Part shown: positions 9,440-18,184 of the stretch, in pieces | Position numbering within the stretch: the first letter of the stretch is position 1 | How the letters are laid out: each line of letters starts with the position of its first letter | Origin: Streptomyces flavofungini | GTDB lineage: Bacteria; Actinomycetota; Actinomycetes; Streptomycetales; Streptomycetaceae | NCBI RefSeq assembly: GCF_030388665.1 | Contig: NZ_CP128846.1 | Span: forward strand, 558,001 to 622,000 | Length of the DNA stretch: 64,000 nt | Reading direction: 5' to 3' | The notes under the pieces: model-generated | The model's database searches: none | What the model was told of the DNA's origin: nothing | What the model saw: the letters and a program-made list of their open reading frames with translations, nothing else | Made by a program: the position numbers and the translations under genes

Positions 9440-9853
9440 TCAGAGGTCTACGACGGGAGTCCTTTCCGGATGCCGGGCGCCCACGCCGAGGTGTTCGCCG
9501 ACGCGGTTCACCAGGAGCGTCATCTCGTACGCGACCTGGCCGATGTCGGCCTGCGCGGAGCTGAGCACGCACAGGCAACTGCCGTCGCCCGCAGCCGTCA
9601 CGAACAGGACGGCGTCGTCGAACTCGATCATTGTCTGACGTACGTTGCCCGCGTGGAAATGGCGGCCGGACCCCTTCGCCAAGCTGTGCAGCCCCGACGA
9701 CACCGCCGCCAGATGTTCGGCGTCCTCCCGCTCGAGGTCCGAGCTCGCCCCGGTCACCAGGCCGTCGTTGGACAGCACCAAGGCGTGCCGTACATGCTCC
9801 ACACGCTTGGTCAAGTCGTCGAGCAGCCAGCCGAGCCCCGTGTTCTGCGCCAT
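9440..9853 (-). CDS. Roadblock/LC7 domain protein (orphan CvnB-like)
   Basis: A 137-residue protein nearly colinear with CvnB at 11466-11900: both share LGWLLDDL/LDWLLDDL, HALVLSNDGL, EDAEHLAAV.SG.HSLAKG.GRHF and ADIG.VAYEM. Roadblock proteins are small platform dimers that in Streptomyces pair with small GTPases of the Cvn conservons and regulate their nucleotide cycle. Here no GTPase lies alongside, so it may act on the Cvn operon only 1 kb away or another one. The ATG is preceded by GGGGGAGAAGGGACC. The cysteine pair CLC near residue 93 is unusual for the family. Confidence 0.85.
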   Translation of the reverse strand: MAQNTGLGWLLDDLTKRVEHVRHALVLSNDGLVTGASSDLEREDAEHLAAVSSGLHSLAKGSGRHFHAGNVRQTMIEFDDAVLFVTAAGDGSCLCVLSSAQADIGQVAYEMTLLVNRVGEHLGVGARHPERTPVVDL

Positions 9854-9946
9854 GGTCCCTTCTCCCCCTGCGTCGCTCCCCCTGGCTGGAGGATCTGACC
9901 TGCCAGCCTTCCCCACCTCCGGCGTCCCGGCAAGCATGATGGGGAC

Positions 9947-10375
9947 ATGGCACAGAAGATGACCGATGAACAATGGCGGGCCTTCGTCTCGCACGGCACC
10001 CGCACCGCCAAGCTCTCGACCGTCCGCGCGAACGGCAGCCCGCACATCGCACCGATCTGGTTCGTCCTCGACGGGGATGACCTGGTGTTCAACACCGGAA
10101 AGGACACGGTCAAGGGGCGCAATCTGGCGCGCGACGGGCGCGTGGCACTGTGCGTGGACGACGACCAACCCCCGTTCGCCTTCGTCGTGCTGCAGGGCCA
10201 CGCCGAACTGATCGAGGACATCGAGCAGGTACGTCACTGGGCGACGCGCCTCGGCGGCCGGTACATGGGCGAGGACCGGGCCGAGGAGTTCGGCAAGCGC
10301 AACGGCGTGCCCGGAGAACTGCTGGTCCGGGTCAGGATCGACAAGGTGCTGGCGTACGACGCGGTCGCCGACTGA
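9947..10375 (+). CDS. PPOX-class split-barrel oxidoreductase, probably F420-dependent
   Basis: A 142-residue protein of the pyridoxamine-5'-phosphate-oxidase-like fold. The early motif TAKLSTVRANGSPHIAPIWFVLDGDDLVFNTGKDTVKGRNLARDGRVALCVDD is characteristic of small actinobacterial F420- or flavin-binding reductases with PPOX class names. They reduce small molecules or F420-linked substrates in the cytoplasm; the particular substrate is unknown. Normal length for the group (~140). It is divergent from the roadblock gene with 93 bp between starts, so promoters for both lie there. Confidence 0.8.
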   Translation: MAQKMTDEQWRAFVSHGTRTAKLSTVRANGSPHIAPIWFVLDGDDLVFNTGKDTVKGRNLARDGRVALCVDDDQPPFAFVVLQGHAELIEDIEQVRHWATRLGGRYMGEDRAEEFGKRNGVPGELLVRVRIDKVLAYDAVAD

Positions 10376-10393
10376 CCCTCGCGCCCGGACACC

Positions 10394-11044
10394 TCAGCCA
10401 ATGGAGTCGAGCAGCCGGGCGGTATGCCTCCGCCCGGCGTACTCCACGAGTCGGATCAACACCTCCTTTCCCGAATCGCGGTCCCGCGCGTCGCACAGCA
10501 CCACAGGAGTCCCACGGTCGAGGTCCAAGGCTCGTGAGACGTCGTGCGCGCCGTACGTCCGTGCGTCCGAGAAGCAGTTGACCGCGACGACGAACGGAAT
10601 CCGGCGGTGCTCGAAGTAGTCCACGGCGGGGAAGCAGTCCTCGAGTCTGCGGGTGTCCGCGAGGACGACGGCACCGAGCGCTCCCTGGGACAGCTCGTCC
10701 CACAGGAACCAGAAACGGTCCTGTCCCGGCGTCCCGAAGAGATACAGCGAAAGGCCGGATCTGATGGTGATGCGGCCGAAGTCCATCGCAACGGTCGTCG
10801 TGACCTTGCGATCCACGCCCTCGGTGTCGTCGACCGACTGGCCCGCTTCACTGAGGAGTTCCTCGGTGCGCAGGGGCCGGATCTCGCTGACGGCACCGAC
10901 CAAGGTGGTCTTGCCCACGCCGAAGCCTCCGGCGACCAGGATCTTCAACGCCAGGGCGGTGCTCTCGGCGGTTCCCCGGGGGTCGGCGGTCTCGCCGGTC
11001 ACCGTGGCGTCGCCGCCCGTGGTGTCAGAGTGCTCGGAGCCCAT
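10394..11044 (-). CDS. Conservon small GTPase CvnD
   Basis: A 216-residue Ras-like ATP/GTP-binding protein. The P-loop GGFGVGKTT is at about 39-47, switch II is the LFGTPGQDRFWFLWDEL segment and NCFSD occupies the base-recognition place in the position of NKxD. These are typical of CvnD. In Streptomyces conservons the kinase-like CvnA, roadblock CvnB, DUF742 CvnC and this GTPase form a membrane-associated signalling set resembling a G-protein coupled system. Its start overlaps the end of the DUF742 gene by 20 bp, showing translational coupling. The N-terminal ~30 residues (MGSEHSDTTGGDATVTGETA) are disordered. Confidence 0.92.
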   Translation of the reverse strand: MGSEHSDTTGGDATVTGETADPRGTAESTALALKILVAGGFGVGKTTLVGAVSEIRPLRTEELLSEAGQSVDDTEGVDRKVTTTVAMDFGRITIRSGLSLYLFGTPGQDRFWFLWDELSQGALGAVVLADTRRLEDCFPAVDYFEHRRIPFVVAVNCFSDARTYGAHDVSRALDLDRGTPVVLCDARDRDSGKEVLIRLVEYAGRRHTARLLDSIG

Positions 11045-11447
11045 CGATCACCTCTCGCAGGATCTTCTCGTCGGGTAGCTGGGCGGGCGGGACGGGCCGG
11101 TGCACGACGACGTGGCCGCCCTCCACGAGGTCGCCGAGCAGCACCCTGACCACGCCCACCGGCAGGTCGGCACCGGCGGCGAGCTCCGCGACGGACTGAG
11201 TCTCGACACGGCACATTCCGATGAGCGCACGGTGCTCCGGGCCGAGTGCCGCGTCGCCGCCCGGCCCGGTCGCGTCGGTTCCGGACCCGGTGAGGGTGAC
11301 GAGGGCGATCAGGTCGAAGCGCACGCCGCTGGGACCCGGCCGGGTCCGCCCGCCCGTCATGGCGTACGGACGCACCAGGGGCCCTGCCTCGACGTCGAAC
11401 CACTGGCTCCCGTGCCGGTGCTCGGCACCACTTCTGTCGTCGGTCAT
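11025..11447 (-). CDS. DUF742 protein CvnC
   Basis: A 140-residue DUF742 member: W-F-D-V-E-AGPLVRPYAMTGGRTRP near the N-terminus, FDLIALVTLTG in the middle, then a predicted winged-helix region (EHRALIGMCRVETQSVAELAAGADLPVGVVRVLLGDLVEGGHVVVHRP) and the closing ILREVIDGLRAL. In conservons this protein sits between the roadblock protein and the GTPase and is thought to mediate their contacts. It overlaps CvnD by 20 bp and follows CvnB by 18 bp, all in one operon. Confidence 0.92.
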   Translation of the reverse strand: MTDDRSGAEHRHGSQWFDVEAGPLVRPYAMTGGRTRPGPSGVRFDLIALVTLTGSGTDATGPGGDAALGPEHRALIGMCRVETQSVAELAAGADLPVGVVRVLLGDLVEGGHVVVHRPVPPAQLPDEKILREVIDGLRAL

Positions 11448-11465
11448 GGCTGCCGCCCGTCCCGG

Positions 11466-11900
11466 TCACCCGGAGCCCGGATCGCCGCCGGAGAAGCGCG
11501 CCGGGGTGTCCAGGTGCTCGCCGACGCGCTTGACCATGCGGGCCATCTCGTACGCGACCAGGCCGATGTCCGCGGTGACCGTGCTGAGGACAGCGAGGCA
11601 CGACCCGTCTCCCGCGGCGGCCACGAACAGGAAAGCGTCGTCCATCTCGACCATCGTCTGGCGTACGCCCCCGGCTCCGAAGTGCCGACCCGCGCCCTTG
11701 GCGAGGCTGTGGAACCCGGAGGCGACGGCGGCCAGGTGTTCGGCGTCCTCGCGCGTGAGCGCCGTGGAGGCGCCGACCGCGAGCCCGTCGTTGGACAGCA
11801 CCACGGCATGCCGCACATCGCCGACCCGCAGCACCAGATCGTCAAGGAGCCAGTCCAGTTCACCGGACCGTCCGGCGGTGCGGCTCGAATCCCGGATCAT
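11466..11900 (-). CDS. Roadblock/LC7 protein CvnB
   Basis: A 144-residue roadblock-fold protein; the core ELDWLLDDLVLRVGDVRHAV, VLSNDGLAVGAS, EDAEHLAAVASGFHSLAKG and VTADIGLVAYEM is diagnostic. In the Cvn system it binds the GTPase CvnD and likely the cytoplasmic part of CvnA. Its start overlaps the CvnA stop by 4 bp (ATGA), the tightest coupling in this operon. It is the closer homologue of the lone roadblock gene at 9440-9853, suggesting duplication. Confidence 0.92.
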   Translation of the reverse strand: MIRDSSRTAGRSGELDWLLDDLVLRVGDVRHAVVLSNDGLAVGASTALTREDAEHLAAVASGFHSLAKGAGRHFGAGGVRQTMVEMDDAFLFVAAAGDGSCLAVLSTVTADIGLVAYEMARMVKRVGEHLDTPARFSGGDPGSG

Positions 11901-14476
11901 GTGAGCTCTCCTTCGCTGCGAGCAGTGCTTCTGTGGGTTCCGTCCGGGTCCGGCACGGCTCCGATGACGCCGGGCAGCCGTCCCCCGCCTCGGGCCCAGC
12001 CGTCCCGGTAGGCGGCGATGCGGTCCCGTACGTGCTCGGGACTGCGCTCGTTGTCACGCCCAGCGTCGGCGGCCCCCGGTACGGCGGTGGGCGGCCCGCC
12101 GCGCAGCTGTGGGGCGAGGCTGGCCTGGCGCACCCGGCGCGGGAGGTCGTCCGGGACGTCCGTGGTGCCTACGTCCGGCGTCTCAGGGGGTGGGCCTTCC
12201 GTTTGCTTGCGCAGGTGGAGCGATGTGATGCCTGGGGGCGGCGACGCGGGGCGGCCCGGATCCGTCGGCGGACCGAGGACGGGGCGTTCGGCCGTGGCGG
12301 ACAGGTGCAGGTCACGGGACGCCGCACCGCCCACGGCCGCGTACTGGGCGCTCTCGTTCACACGTGTCTCTTCGGGCTCTTGACGATCCGACGTACGCCC
12401 TGCGCGAGGCTCGGTGGTTCCGCTGTGCAGCAGTGCGGTCGGCAGCAGGACCACGGCCGTGGTGCCGCCGTACGGCGAGGTCCGCAGGTGGACCTTGATG
12501 TTGTGCCGCGCGGCGAGCCTGCTCACTACGAAGAGGCCGAGTTGGTCGCTGTCGAACAGATCCAATGCCTCGGACTCGGTGACGCGGCGGTTGGCCTCGA
12601 CCAGGACTTCGGCGCCCATGCCCAGGCCACGGTCCTCGATCTCCAGGGCGTATCCGTTGCCCACGGGTTCGCCGCTGACACGCACCTTGGTGTGGGGCGG
12701 TGAGAACTGCGCGGCGTTCTCGACGAGTTCGGCGAGCAGGTGGGTGAGGTCGGCGACGGCGGCGCCCACGACGTCGGCAGAGGGCAGTTGGCGTACCTCC
12801 ACGCGCGCGTAGTCCTCGACTTCGGAGAGCGCGGCGCGGACCACGTTCGTGAGGGGGACCGGCATCCGCCAGGCCCGGCCGGGTGCGGCTCCGGAGAGGA
12901 TGATCAGGCTCTCCGCGTGCCGTCGCATGCGGGTGGTGAGGTGGTCGAGGCGGAAGAGGTCACCGAGTTCGTTCGGGTCGTCCGCACGGCGTTCCATGGT
13001 GTCGAGGAGGTTGAGCTGCCGGTGGACGAGAACCTGGCTGCGGCGGGCGAGGTTGACGAAGACTCCGGAGATGCCGCTGGCGAGTTCGGCCCGCTCGACG
13101 GCGGCGCGCAGGGCGGCGCGGTGCACCGTGCCGAGCGCTTCGGCGACCTGCCCGGTCTCGTCCTCGGCCCGGGGCCCTTGCGGCGCCTCTGCGTCGATGT
13201 CGATGTCCTCACCTGCCCTGAGCTTCCGTATGGCGTGCGGCAGTTGGCGGCGGGCGATCTCCAGGGCGCGGTTGCGGAGGCCGACGAGTTCGACGACGAG
13301 GCCGCGGCCGATGCGTACGGAGATGACGAGGGAGGCCACCACGGCGACGAGCCCGAGGAACACCGCGGCTCCGGCCGCGGTGAACACGCCCCGGGCCAAG
13401 GGGTCGGCGCGGTCGGCGGCGTCCCGTGCCGCGCGGTCGGCGATGGCTCGCTGCCGGTCCAGCACGGTCGCGTGGGCGGTGTCCCAGGTGCCGGCAGGTG
13501 CCGCCGCGAGGGCCTGCTCGCCGGGCTCGGCGAGGAGCACCTTGTCCTCGGCGGCCGTCACGTCCGCGTACGCGGTTGCGGCCACGAGGCGTTGCCACGC
13601 GGCGCGTTCGGGGCCGCGCAGGTCGGCCGCCGCCGTCTCGACGAGGGTCTGCCGGGTGTCGGCGGCGCCGGTGAACCTGCGCAGCCGCTCGCCGTCGAAG
13701 GTGCCCGCGAGCCGGGCGCTCGCCAGCAGCGCGTCCTCGCGGGCCAGCATCTCGCCCGCCCGTGAGAATTCGAGCAGCACGCGCGCGTGGGAGCCCGATT
13801 CGCCGCTCTGGACGGCGGAGAGCGCGCCGTTGACCTTGAAGGCGGCGGTGACGGCCCTCGTGTACTGCCCGTACGCGGCGTCCCATCCGGTGCGTCGGTC
13901 GAGGACGGACGTGCGCACGGTACGCAGCCTTTCGGCACCCGTGACGAACTGCGCGAGCCGGTCCGCGACCGGGGCGGGAAGGCCCGCGCCGTCGGCCACG
14001 GTGTTGCCCTCGCCGAGGCGCAGCTTCGCCACTGCTTGATCGGTGCGCTCGGCTTGCCTCTTGAGGGTGGCCGCGCGGTCGGCGGCGGGCTTGGTCGCGT
14101 ACCGCACGGCTTCGGCGCGTTCGGCTTGGAGCGCGGTGACGGCCGCGACGACGGGCGCGCGTACGGCGGAGTCCACACGCTGTGTCTGTCGCAGGCCCAC
14201 GACGTCCTGGGCGGTGCTGACGGTCGCGAAAGCCCACAGGGCGAGCAGGGAGACGACCGGCACCATCAGGAGGCAGACGACCTTGGCCCTGACGGTGCGC
14301 GGGCGCAGTCGCCATCGTGTCGCACGCGGCGCGGTGACCGGCCCCCGGTCCGTGCGGGGTTCCTCCGTGCCGCGGTTCTCCTGGGCGGGCGGGCCCGCGT
14401 GGGCTCGGCGGCCTCGGGCATGTGCCGTGCTCGGGGGCGGCGAGCCGGTTTCGGGGGTGGTCCGGGGTGTCTCCAT
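11897..14476 (-). CDS. Conservon sensor kinase-like protein CvnA with NIT domain
   Basis: An 859-residue membrane sensor. A disordered N-terminus precedes TM1 (about 66-87), an extracellular helical region of ~265 residues resembling the nitrate/nitrite-sensing (NIT) domain, TM2 (about 364-387), a HAMP-like linker and a histidine-kinase-type ATPase domain. LDHLTTRMRRHAESLIILSG (about 510-529) is the DHp-like segment, LLAELVENAAQFSPP (581-594) the N-box and IEDRGLGM the G1 box. The C-terminal ~170 residues are Pro/Arg-rich and disordered. It starts with an excellent ribosome-binding site (GAGGAGG) and leads the four-gene operon. Confidence 0.9.
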   Translation of the reverse strand: METPRTTPETGSPPPSTAHARGRRAHAGPPAQENRGTEEPRTDRGPVTAPRATRWRLRPRTVRAKVVCLLMVPVVSLLALWAFATVSTAQDVVGLRQTQRVDSAVRAPVVAAVTALQAERAEAVRYATKPAADRAATLKRQAERTDQAVAKLRLGEGNTVADGAGLPAPVADRLAQFVTGAERLRTVRTSVLDRRTGWDAAYGQYTRAVTAAFKVNGALSAVQSGESGSHARVLLEFSRAGEMLAREDALLASARLAGTFDGERLRRFTGAADTRQTLVETAAADLRGPERAAWQRLVAATAYADVTAAEDKVLLAEPGEQALAAAPAGTWDTAHATVLDRQRAIADRAARDAADRADPLARGVFTAAGAAVFLGLVAVVASLVISVRIGRGLVVELVGLRNRALEIARRQLPHAIRKLRAGEDIDIDAEAPQGPRAEDETGQVAEALGTVHRAALRAAVERAELASGISGVFVNLARRSQVLVHRQLNLLDTMERRADDPNELGDLFRLDHLTTRMRRHAESLIILSGAAPGRAWRMPVPLTNVVRAALSEVEDYARVEVRQLPSADVVGAAVADLTHLLAELVENAAQFSPPHTKVRVSGEPVGNGYALEIEDRGLGMGAEVLVEANRRVTESEALDLFDSDQLGLFVVSRLAARHNIKVHLRTSPYGGTTAVVLLPTALLHSGTTEPRAGRTSDRQEPEETRVNESAQYAAVGGAASRDLHLSATAERPVLGPPTDPGRPASPPPGITSLHLRKQTEGPPPETPDVGTTDVPDDLPRRVRQASLAPQLRGGPPTAVPGAADAGRDNERSPEHVRDRIAAYRDGWARGGGRLPGVIGAVPDPDGTHRSTARSEGELT

Positions 14477-14537
14477 GGCCTCCTCGCTCGGCTGGGTGCG
14501 CGATGTCTGCCTCCCGGCCGTGGCCGGTCCGCGTGCG

Positions 14538-15311
14538 CTACGGAGTGGCGCTCTCGACGGGCCGCTGGGCCGACACGGTGGCTGCTTGCTCCCCGGCGCT
14601 CGGGGACAGTGCGACGAACGCCGAGGTCAGGAACAGGTAGGAGCCGAGACCGACGGCGAGCGGGAAGATGAACTGCATCGTCGTCGCCCCGGGCAGCTCC
14701 GCACCGGAGGGCGTGACGCGAACGCTGACGGCCAGCATTCCGGTGTAGTGCATGCTGCTCACCGCCCCGCCCATGACGAGCGACGCTCCGGCGACCGCCA
14801 GGGGTGACGTGATGTTCAGGGCGGCCCACAGCGCGGCCGTCGCCGCGACCACGGCGATCACGACGGACAGCGTGACCAGCATCGGGTCGTACCGCACGTC
14901 CCCGTGCAGCCGCAGCGCGGCCATGCCCAGGTAGTGCATGCTCGCGACCCGGAGGCCGGTGGTGAGCCCGCCGAGCGCGAGGGCCCGGCCGCGGTCACGG
15001 CCGTAGCCGACGGCGAAGACACCCGCGCCGACGACGACCATCGCGACGAGCAGGCTCAGCAGCGTGAGCGGCACGTCGTAGCGGATCTCGGTGCCGCGGA
15101 CGCCGAATCCGAGCATCGCGACGAAGTGCATCGTCCAGATGCCGGTGCCGATCGCGGAGCCGGCGGTGATGAGCCAGTTGCGGCGCGAACGTCCCGTGCT
15201 GCCCAGCGCTCGCACGGTGCACTGCAGTCCGAGCGCCGCACCGACGCAGGCCATCGCGTACGACAGCACGGGGGTCAGCCAGCCGAACGTGGCGTGGTCC
15301 AGGTGTCCCAT
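14538..15311 (-). CDS. MHYT-domain integral membrane sensor protein
   Basis: A 257-residue membrane protein with three MHYT-type motifs on regularly spaced helices: WTMHFVAML, ASMHYLGMA and SSMHYTGML, seven predicted helices in total. MHYT domains are proposed to bind a metal, probably copper, through the Met and His side chains and to sense O2, CO or NO. Here, unlike many MHYT proteins, there is no GGDEF/EAL or kinase domain, so it is a stand-alone sensor or metal-binding protein. It lies 61 bp upstream of cvnA in the same orientation, suggesting a functional link to the conservon. Confidence 0.88.
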   Translation of the reverse strand: MGHLDHATFGWLTPVLSYAMACVGAALGLQCTVRALGSTGRSRRNWLITAGSAIGTGIWTMHFVAMLGFGVRGTEIRYDVPLTLLSLLVAMVVVGAGVFAVGYGRDRGRALALGGLTTGLRVASMHYLGMAALRLHGDVRYDPMLVTLSVVIAVVAATAALWAALNITSPLAVAGASLVMGGAVSSMHYTGMLAVSVRVTPSGAELPGATTMQFIFPLAVGLGSYLFLTSAFVALSPSAGEQAATVSAQRPVESATP

Positions 15312-15455
15312 GGCCCATGGACGCTAGACCCGTCGGGGGCGCACGACGGGGGCGCAGTTCGAAAGCTGCCGCCGATGTTTCGAATGCTGCCGTGATGCGA
15401 CGCCTGCTGTCCCTGAACGATCGCGCCCCCTGCGAACACCTGCGCGTGCGGGATC

Positions 15456-16064
15456 ATGAGTTGCATGACCGACGACCACACGAACGTCCAGGAGTTCTTC
15501 ACCGCACGCGCCGCCGACTGGGACAGCCGCTTCCCGGACGACGGCCCGGCGTACCGCGCGGCGGTGGCCGAGCTCGGCCTGCGGCAGGGCGCCCGCGTCC
15601 TGGACGCGGGCTGCGGCACCGGGCGCGCCCTGCCCGCCCTGAGGGACGCCGTGGGGCCCTCGGGCTCCGTCCTCGGAGCGGATCTCACTCCGGCGATGCT
15701 CGAAGCCGCCGCACGGGCGGGCAGGGACGCTCACGGCCAGTTGCTGCTCGCCGACGTGGCACGGCTGCCGGTGCGCACGCACTCCCTGGACGCCGTGTTC
15801 GGCGCGGGGCTCATCTCTCACCTGCCCGAACCGGCCGCGAACCTCCGTGAGCTGGCTCGCGTGGTGCGTCCCGGTGGGCTGCTCGCCCTGTTCCACCCCA
15901 TCGGCCGTGCGGCGCTCGCGGCCCGGCAGGGGCGTCAGACCACGCCGGACGACCTCCGCGCCGAACCCAACCTCCGGCCGCTCCTGTGCGATTCGGGCTG
16001 GCACATGACGTCGTACGTCGATGAGGACACCCGGTTCCTCGCGCTGGCCGTACGCGCCGGCTGA
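15456..16064 (+). CDS. Class I SAM-dependent methyltransferase
   Basis: A 202-residue Rossmann-fold methyltransferase. Motif I is VLDAGCGTGRALPAL, the acidic residue ending strand 2 is in VLGADLTPAML, motif II follows as LLLADVARLPVRTHSLDAVFGAGLISHLPEP and RELARVVRPGGLLALFHPIGR is motif III. This is the UbiE/Methyltransf_11 type. Substrate not readable; typical small-molecule methyltransferase. Two ATGs lie 9 nt apart (15456, 15465); the first is used. Confidence 0.8.
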   Translation: MSCMTDDHTNVQEFFTARAADWDSRFPDDGPAYRAAVAELGLRQGARVLDAGCGTGRALPALRDAVGPSGSVLGADLTPAMLEAAARAGRDAHGQLLLADVARLPVRTHSLDAVFGAGLISHLPEPAANLRELARVVRPGGLLALFHPIGRAALAARQGRQTTPDDLRAEPNLRPLLCDSGWHMTSYVDEDTRFLALAVRAG

Positions 16065-16124
16065 CGACGGTCGGTGACGTCGGCCCAGGCGCCAGGAGCC
16101 ACCCCAAGCAACAGGGGCAACAGG

Positions 16125-16748
16125 TCAGGTCTGCCCGGCCACCACCGCGGCGAAGGCCGTCGCGTTGTCCAGCATGACGTTGTGCCCGGCGTCCGGCACG
16201 GTGACGACCCGTACCCCGGACGCCACCAGCTCTTCGTGACCGGCGAGTTCACCACTGAGCGCGCCCTGCAGAAAAACGTGCTCTACGGAGAGCCCCGTCA
16301 GCATCACGCGCATGGTGGGGTCGGTGCCCCGGACGAGCCCGGTCGCGCTGCGGTGCAGTGCCGGCGGGTCGGCGAGCCGCATGGTCGCAGCCCACACGGG
16401 CCCCACCCGCTCGAGCACGCTGCTGTACCCCTCCTTCACGAACTGCTCCTCTTCGTAGGCAGCGATTCGGCTGCTGCCCGCCGTCCCGGCAGGGGCCGGA
16501 TCCAGGTTCGCCTCGGTGAGGACCAGGCGTGAGACGAGGTCCGGCCGCCGGTGCGCGAGCACGATGGCGACGGAGCCGCCCATGCTGTGCGCGACGAACT
16601 CCGCCCCGCGCACCGCGGCCACGTCCAGTGCGGCCGCCATCGCATCCGCGTGCCCGTCCAGCGTGTAGCCGAAGTCGTCGGGACGGTCGCTGAGGCCATG
16701 GCCCGGCAGATCCAGGAACAGCGACCTGCGCCCGGTCGCCGAGAGCAC
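16125..16748 (-). pseudogene. Alpha/beta hydrolase, N-terminus deleted
   Basis: The reading gives LSATGRRSLFLDLPGHGLSDRPDDFGYT, the nucleophile elbow VAHSMGGSVA (Ser in GHSMG-type motif), a cap region and DAGHNVMLDN with the catalytic His. The family normally has about 40-50 further residues with the HGxP oxyanion loop before this point; these are missing because the sequence switches to PadR-family code on the other strand at about 16740. A GTG could start the stub but it would lack the oxyanion-hole strand, so function is doubtful. Confidence 0.75.
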
Positions 16749-17157
16749 CCTCTACCCGGCCATCAAACGCTTGGAGAAGGCCGGGCTGCTGGCCCGCGAG
16801 ACCCAGCCCGGCGCCGTCGCCGCGCCGCGCCACGTCCTGAGCCTCACCAACACCGGCAGGAGCGAGTTGCGCCGCCGTCTCACCGAGCCCGCGCGGGCGG
16901 ACATCACGGACGAGAACCGCTGGTTCACACTGCTGGCATTCCTGCGTCACCTCGACGACGCCGAAGCCCAGGCAGGCGTGCTGCGGCGCCGCCTGGACTT
17001 CTTGCAGGAACCGGCGAGCTTCTTCTACGAGGGCGACCGCCCACTGCGCGCCGAGGAGCTCGATGACCCGTTCCGGCAGGGCATCCTCACCATCGCCCGC
17101 GCCACCAGCCGGGCGGAACTCGCCTGGCTCCGCAAGACCTTGGCGTCGCTCGGCTGA
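16738..17157 (+). pseudogene. PadR-family transcriptional regulator, N-terminus deleted
   Basis: From about 16738 the + strand reads VAESTLYPAIKRLEKAGLLARETQPG, the second half of the PadR winged helix, then the helical C-terminal domain (NRWFTLLAFLRHLDDAEAQAGVLRRRLDFL...). PadR proteins begin about 35 residues earlier with the first helices of the DNA-binding domain; upstream of the join the frame is antisense of the hydrolase and has no ATG. A TTG at 16771 could start a 128-residue protein without a complete DNA-binding fold. See the head-to-head deletion finding. Confidence 0.75.
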
Positions 17158-17181
17158 GGCCGGCGAGCGGTCGGCCCGTGG

Positions 17182-18084
17182 TCATTCCGGCCGCGGTGTC
17201 GGCGACTTCGCGGGGCGCACCGGACAGCCGCGCACGCCGGGTTCGGGACGCGTACCGAGCTCACCCACCCGGTAGCCGTCCGGATAGCCCTTGATCTCGC
17301 GGTTCTGCCGGGCGTAGTGCGGGGCCGTGCGCGGCGGGAGCAGGCGCACCGCGCGGCCGCGCAGACGCACCGCGCCACGGACGAGCGTCCTGGTGACGGG
17401 ATGGGGCTGTTCGTAGCGGAAGGCCTTCACCAGGCTGTCGTCGAGCAGGGCGACGGTGGCCGCGCGCAGAAGGGGCGCAAGAGGGCGGGGGTACCAGGAG
17501 GCCATCAGCTCGATGGTCGCGTCGGATACCGTCCGCGCGCCTTCGTCCCACGCGAAATGAGCCTCTTCGTAGGCGTCGAGGCACTCGGCGAACTCCTCGT
17601 AGGAGCCGGGGATGCCCTGGATGCCCAGGTGCCGACCGAGCGTACGGTAGTACACGGCGGACGCGGCGGCCTCGTGCTGTGAGAACCTGCGCCATCCGTA
17701 GGCGTCGATCCATCTCTTGGGCATCACCACGAAGGTGCAGAGCACGTACCGCATGTCGTCGTTGGCGATGTCGTAGCTGCCGTGCATCTGGTTGATGCGC
17801 CGCATGGCCGTGCGGCCCACCTCGCTGCCGAAGCCGTGCTCGACGACCGCGTCGAGGAGCAGAGCCGTGTCGTCGTACCGCTTCTGCGTACGCTCCGTCA
17901 GCTCCGCTGTCCGCGCGAGGAGGCGGCCGATGCTCGGCACGGCGTAGGTGCGGTAGAGCGCGAGCTCGAGGGCGCGGGTGAAGTCCCAAGGGAACTCGTA
18001 CGTCGCGGAGAGCCGGTAGATGGTCAGGAAGTCCTTCTCCGGGTCCAAACGCCGGATGTGCTGGAGCCGTTCATAACGCTTCAC
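17182..18084 (-). CDS. Oxygenase MpaB family protein (DUF2236)
   Basis: A 300-residue protein with the core RRIDP/RRLDPEKDFLTIYRLSATYEFPWDFTRALELALYRTYAVPSIGRLL, the helix GFGSEVGRTAMRRINQMHGSYDIANDDMRYVLCTFVVMPKRWIDAYGWRRFS and AWDEGARTVSDATIELMASWYP. This matches the MpaB/latex-clearing-like family, which holds a b-type heme through conserved histidines and arginines. Family members oxidise side chains or rubber-like polymers; the role here is unknown. HHYARQNREIKGYPDGY near the C-terminus is also conserved in the Streptomyces members. Single gene in its own unit. Confidence 0.8.
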   Translation of the reverse strand: MKRYERLQHIRRLDPEKDFLTIYRLSATYEFPWDFTRALELALYRTYAVPSIGRLLARTAELTERTQKRYDDTALLLDAVVEHGFGSEVGRTAMRRINQMHGSYDIANDDMRYVLCTFVVMPKRWIDAYGWRRFSQHEAAASAVYYRTLGRHLGIQGIPGSYEEFAECLDAYEEAHFAWDEGARTVSDATIELMASWYPRPLAPLLRAATVALLDDSLVKAFRYEQPHPVTRTLVRGAVRLRGRAVRLLPPRTAPHYARQNREIKGYPDGYRVGELGTRPEPGVRGCPVRPAKSPTPRPE

Positions 18085-18184
18085 CGCACGGTCCCCCTAT
18101 CTACAGCCGGGGCTCCAACTCTACGTTGGGGATCTGGAGTTCAAGCACCACACGGCGTGGTCCACATGGGGGAAGGCGGTCGGA

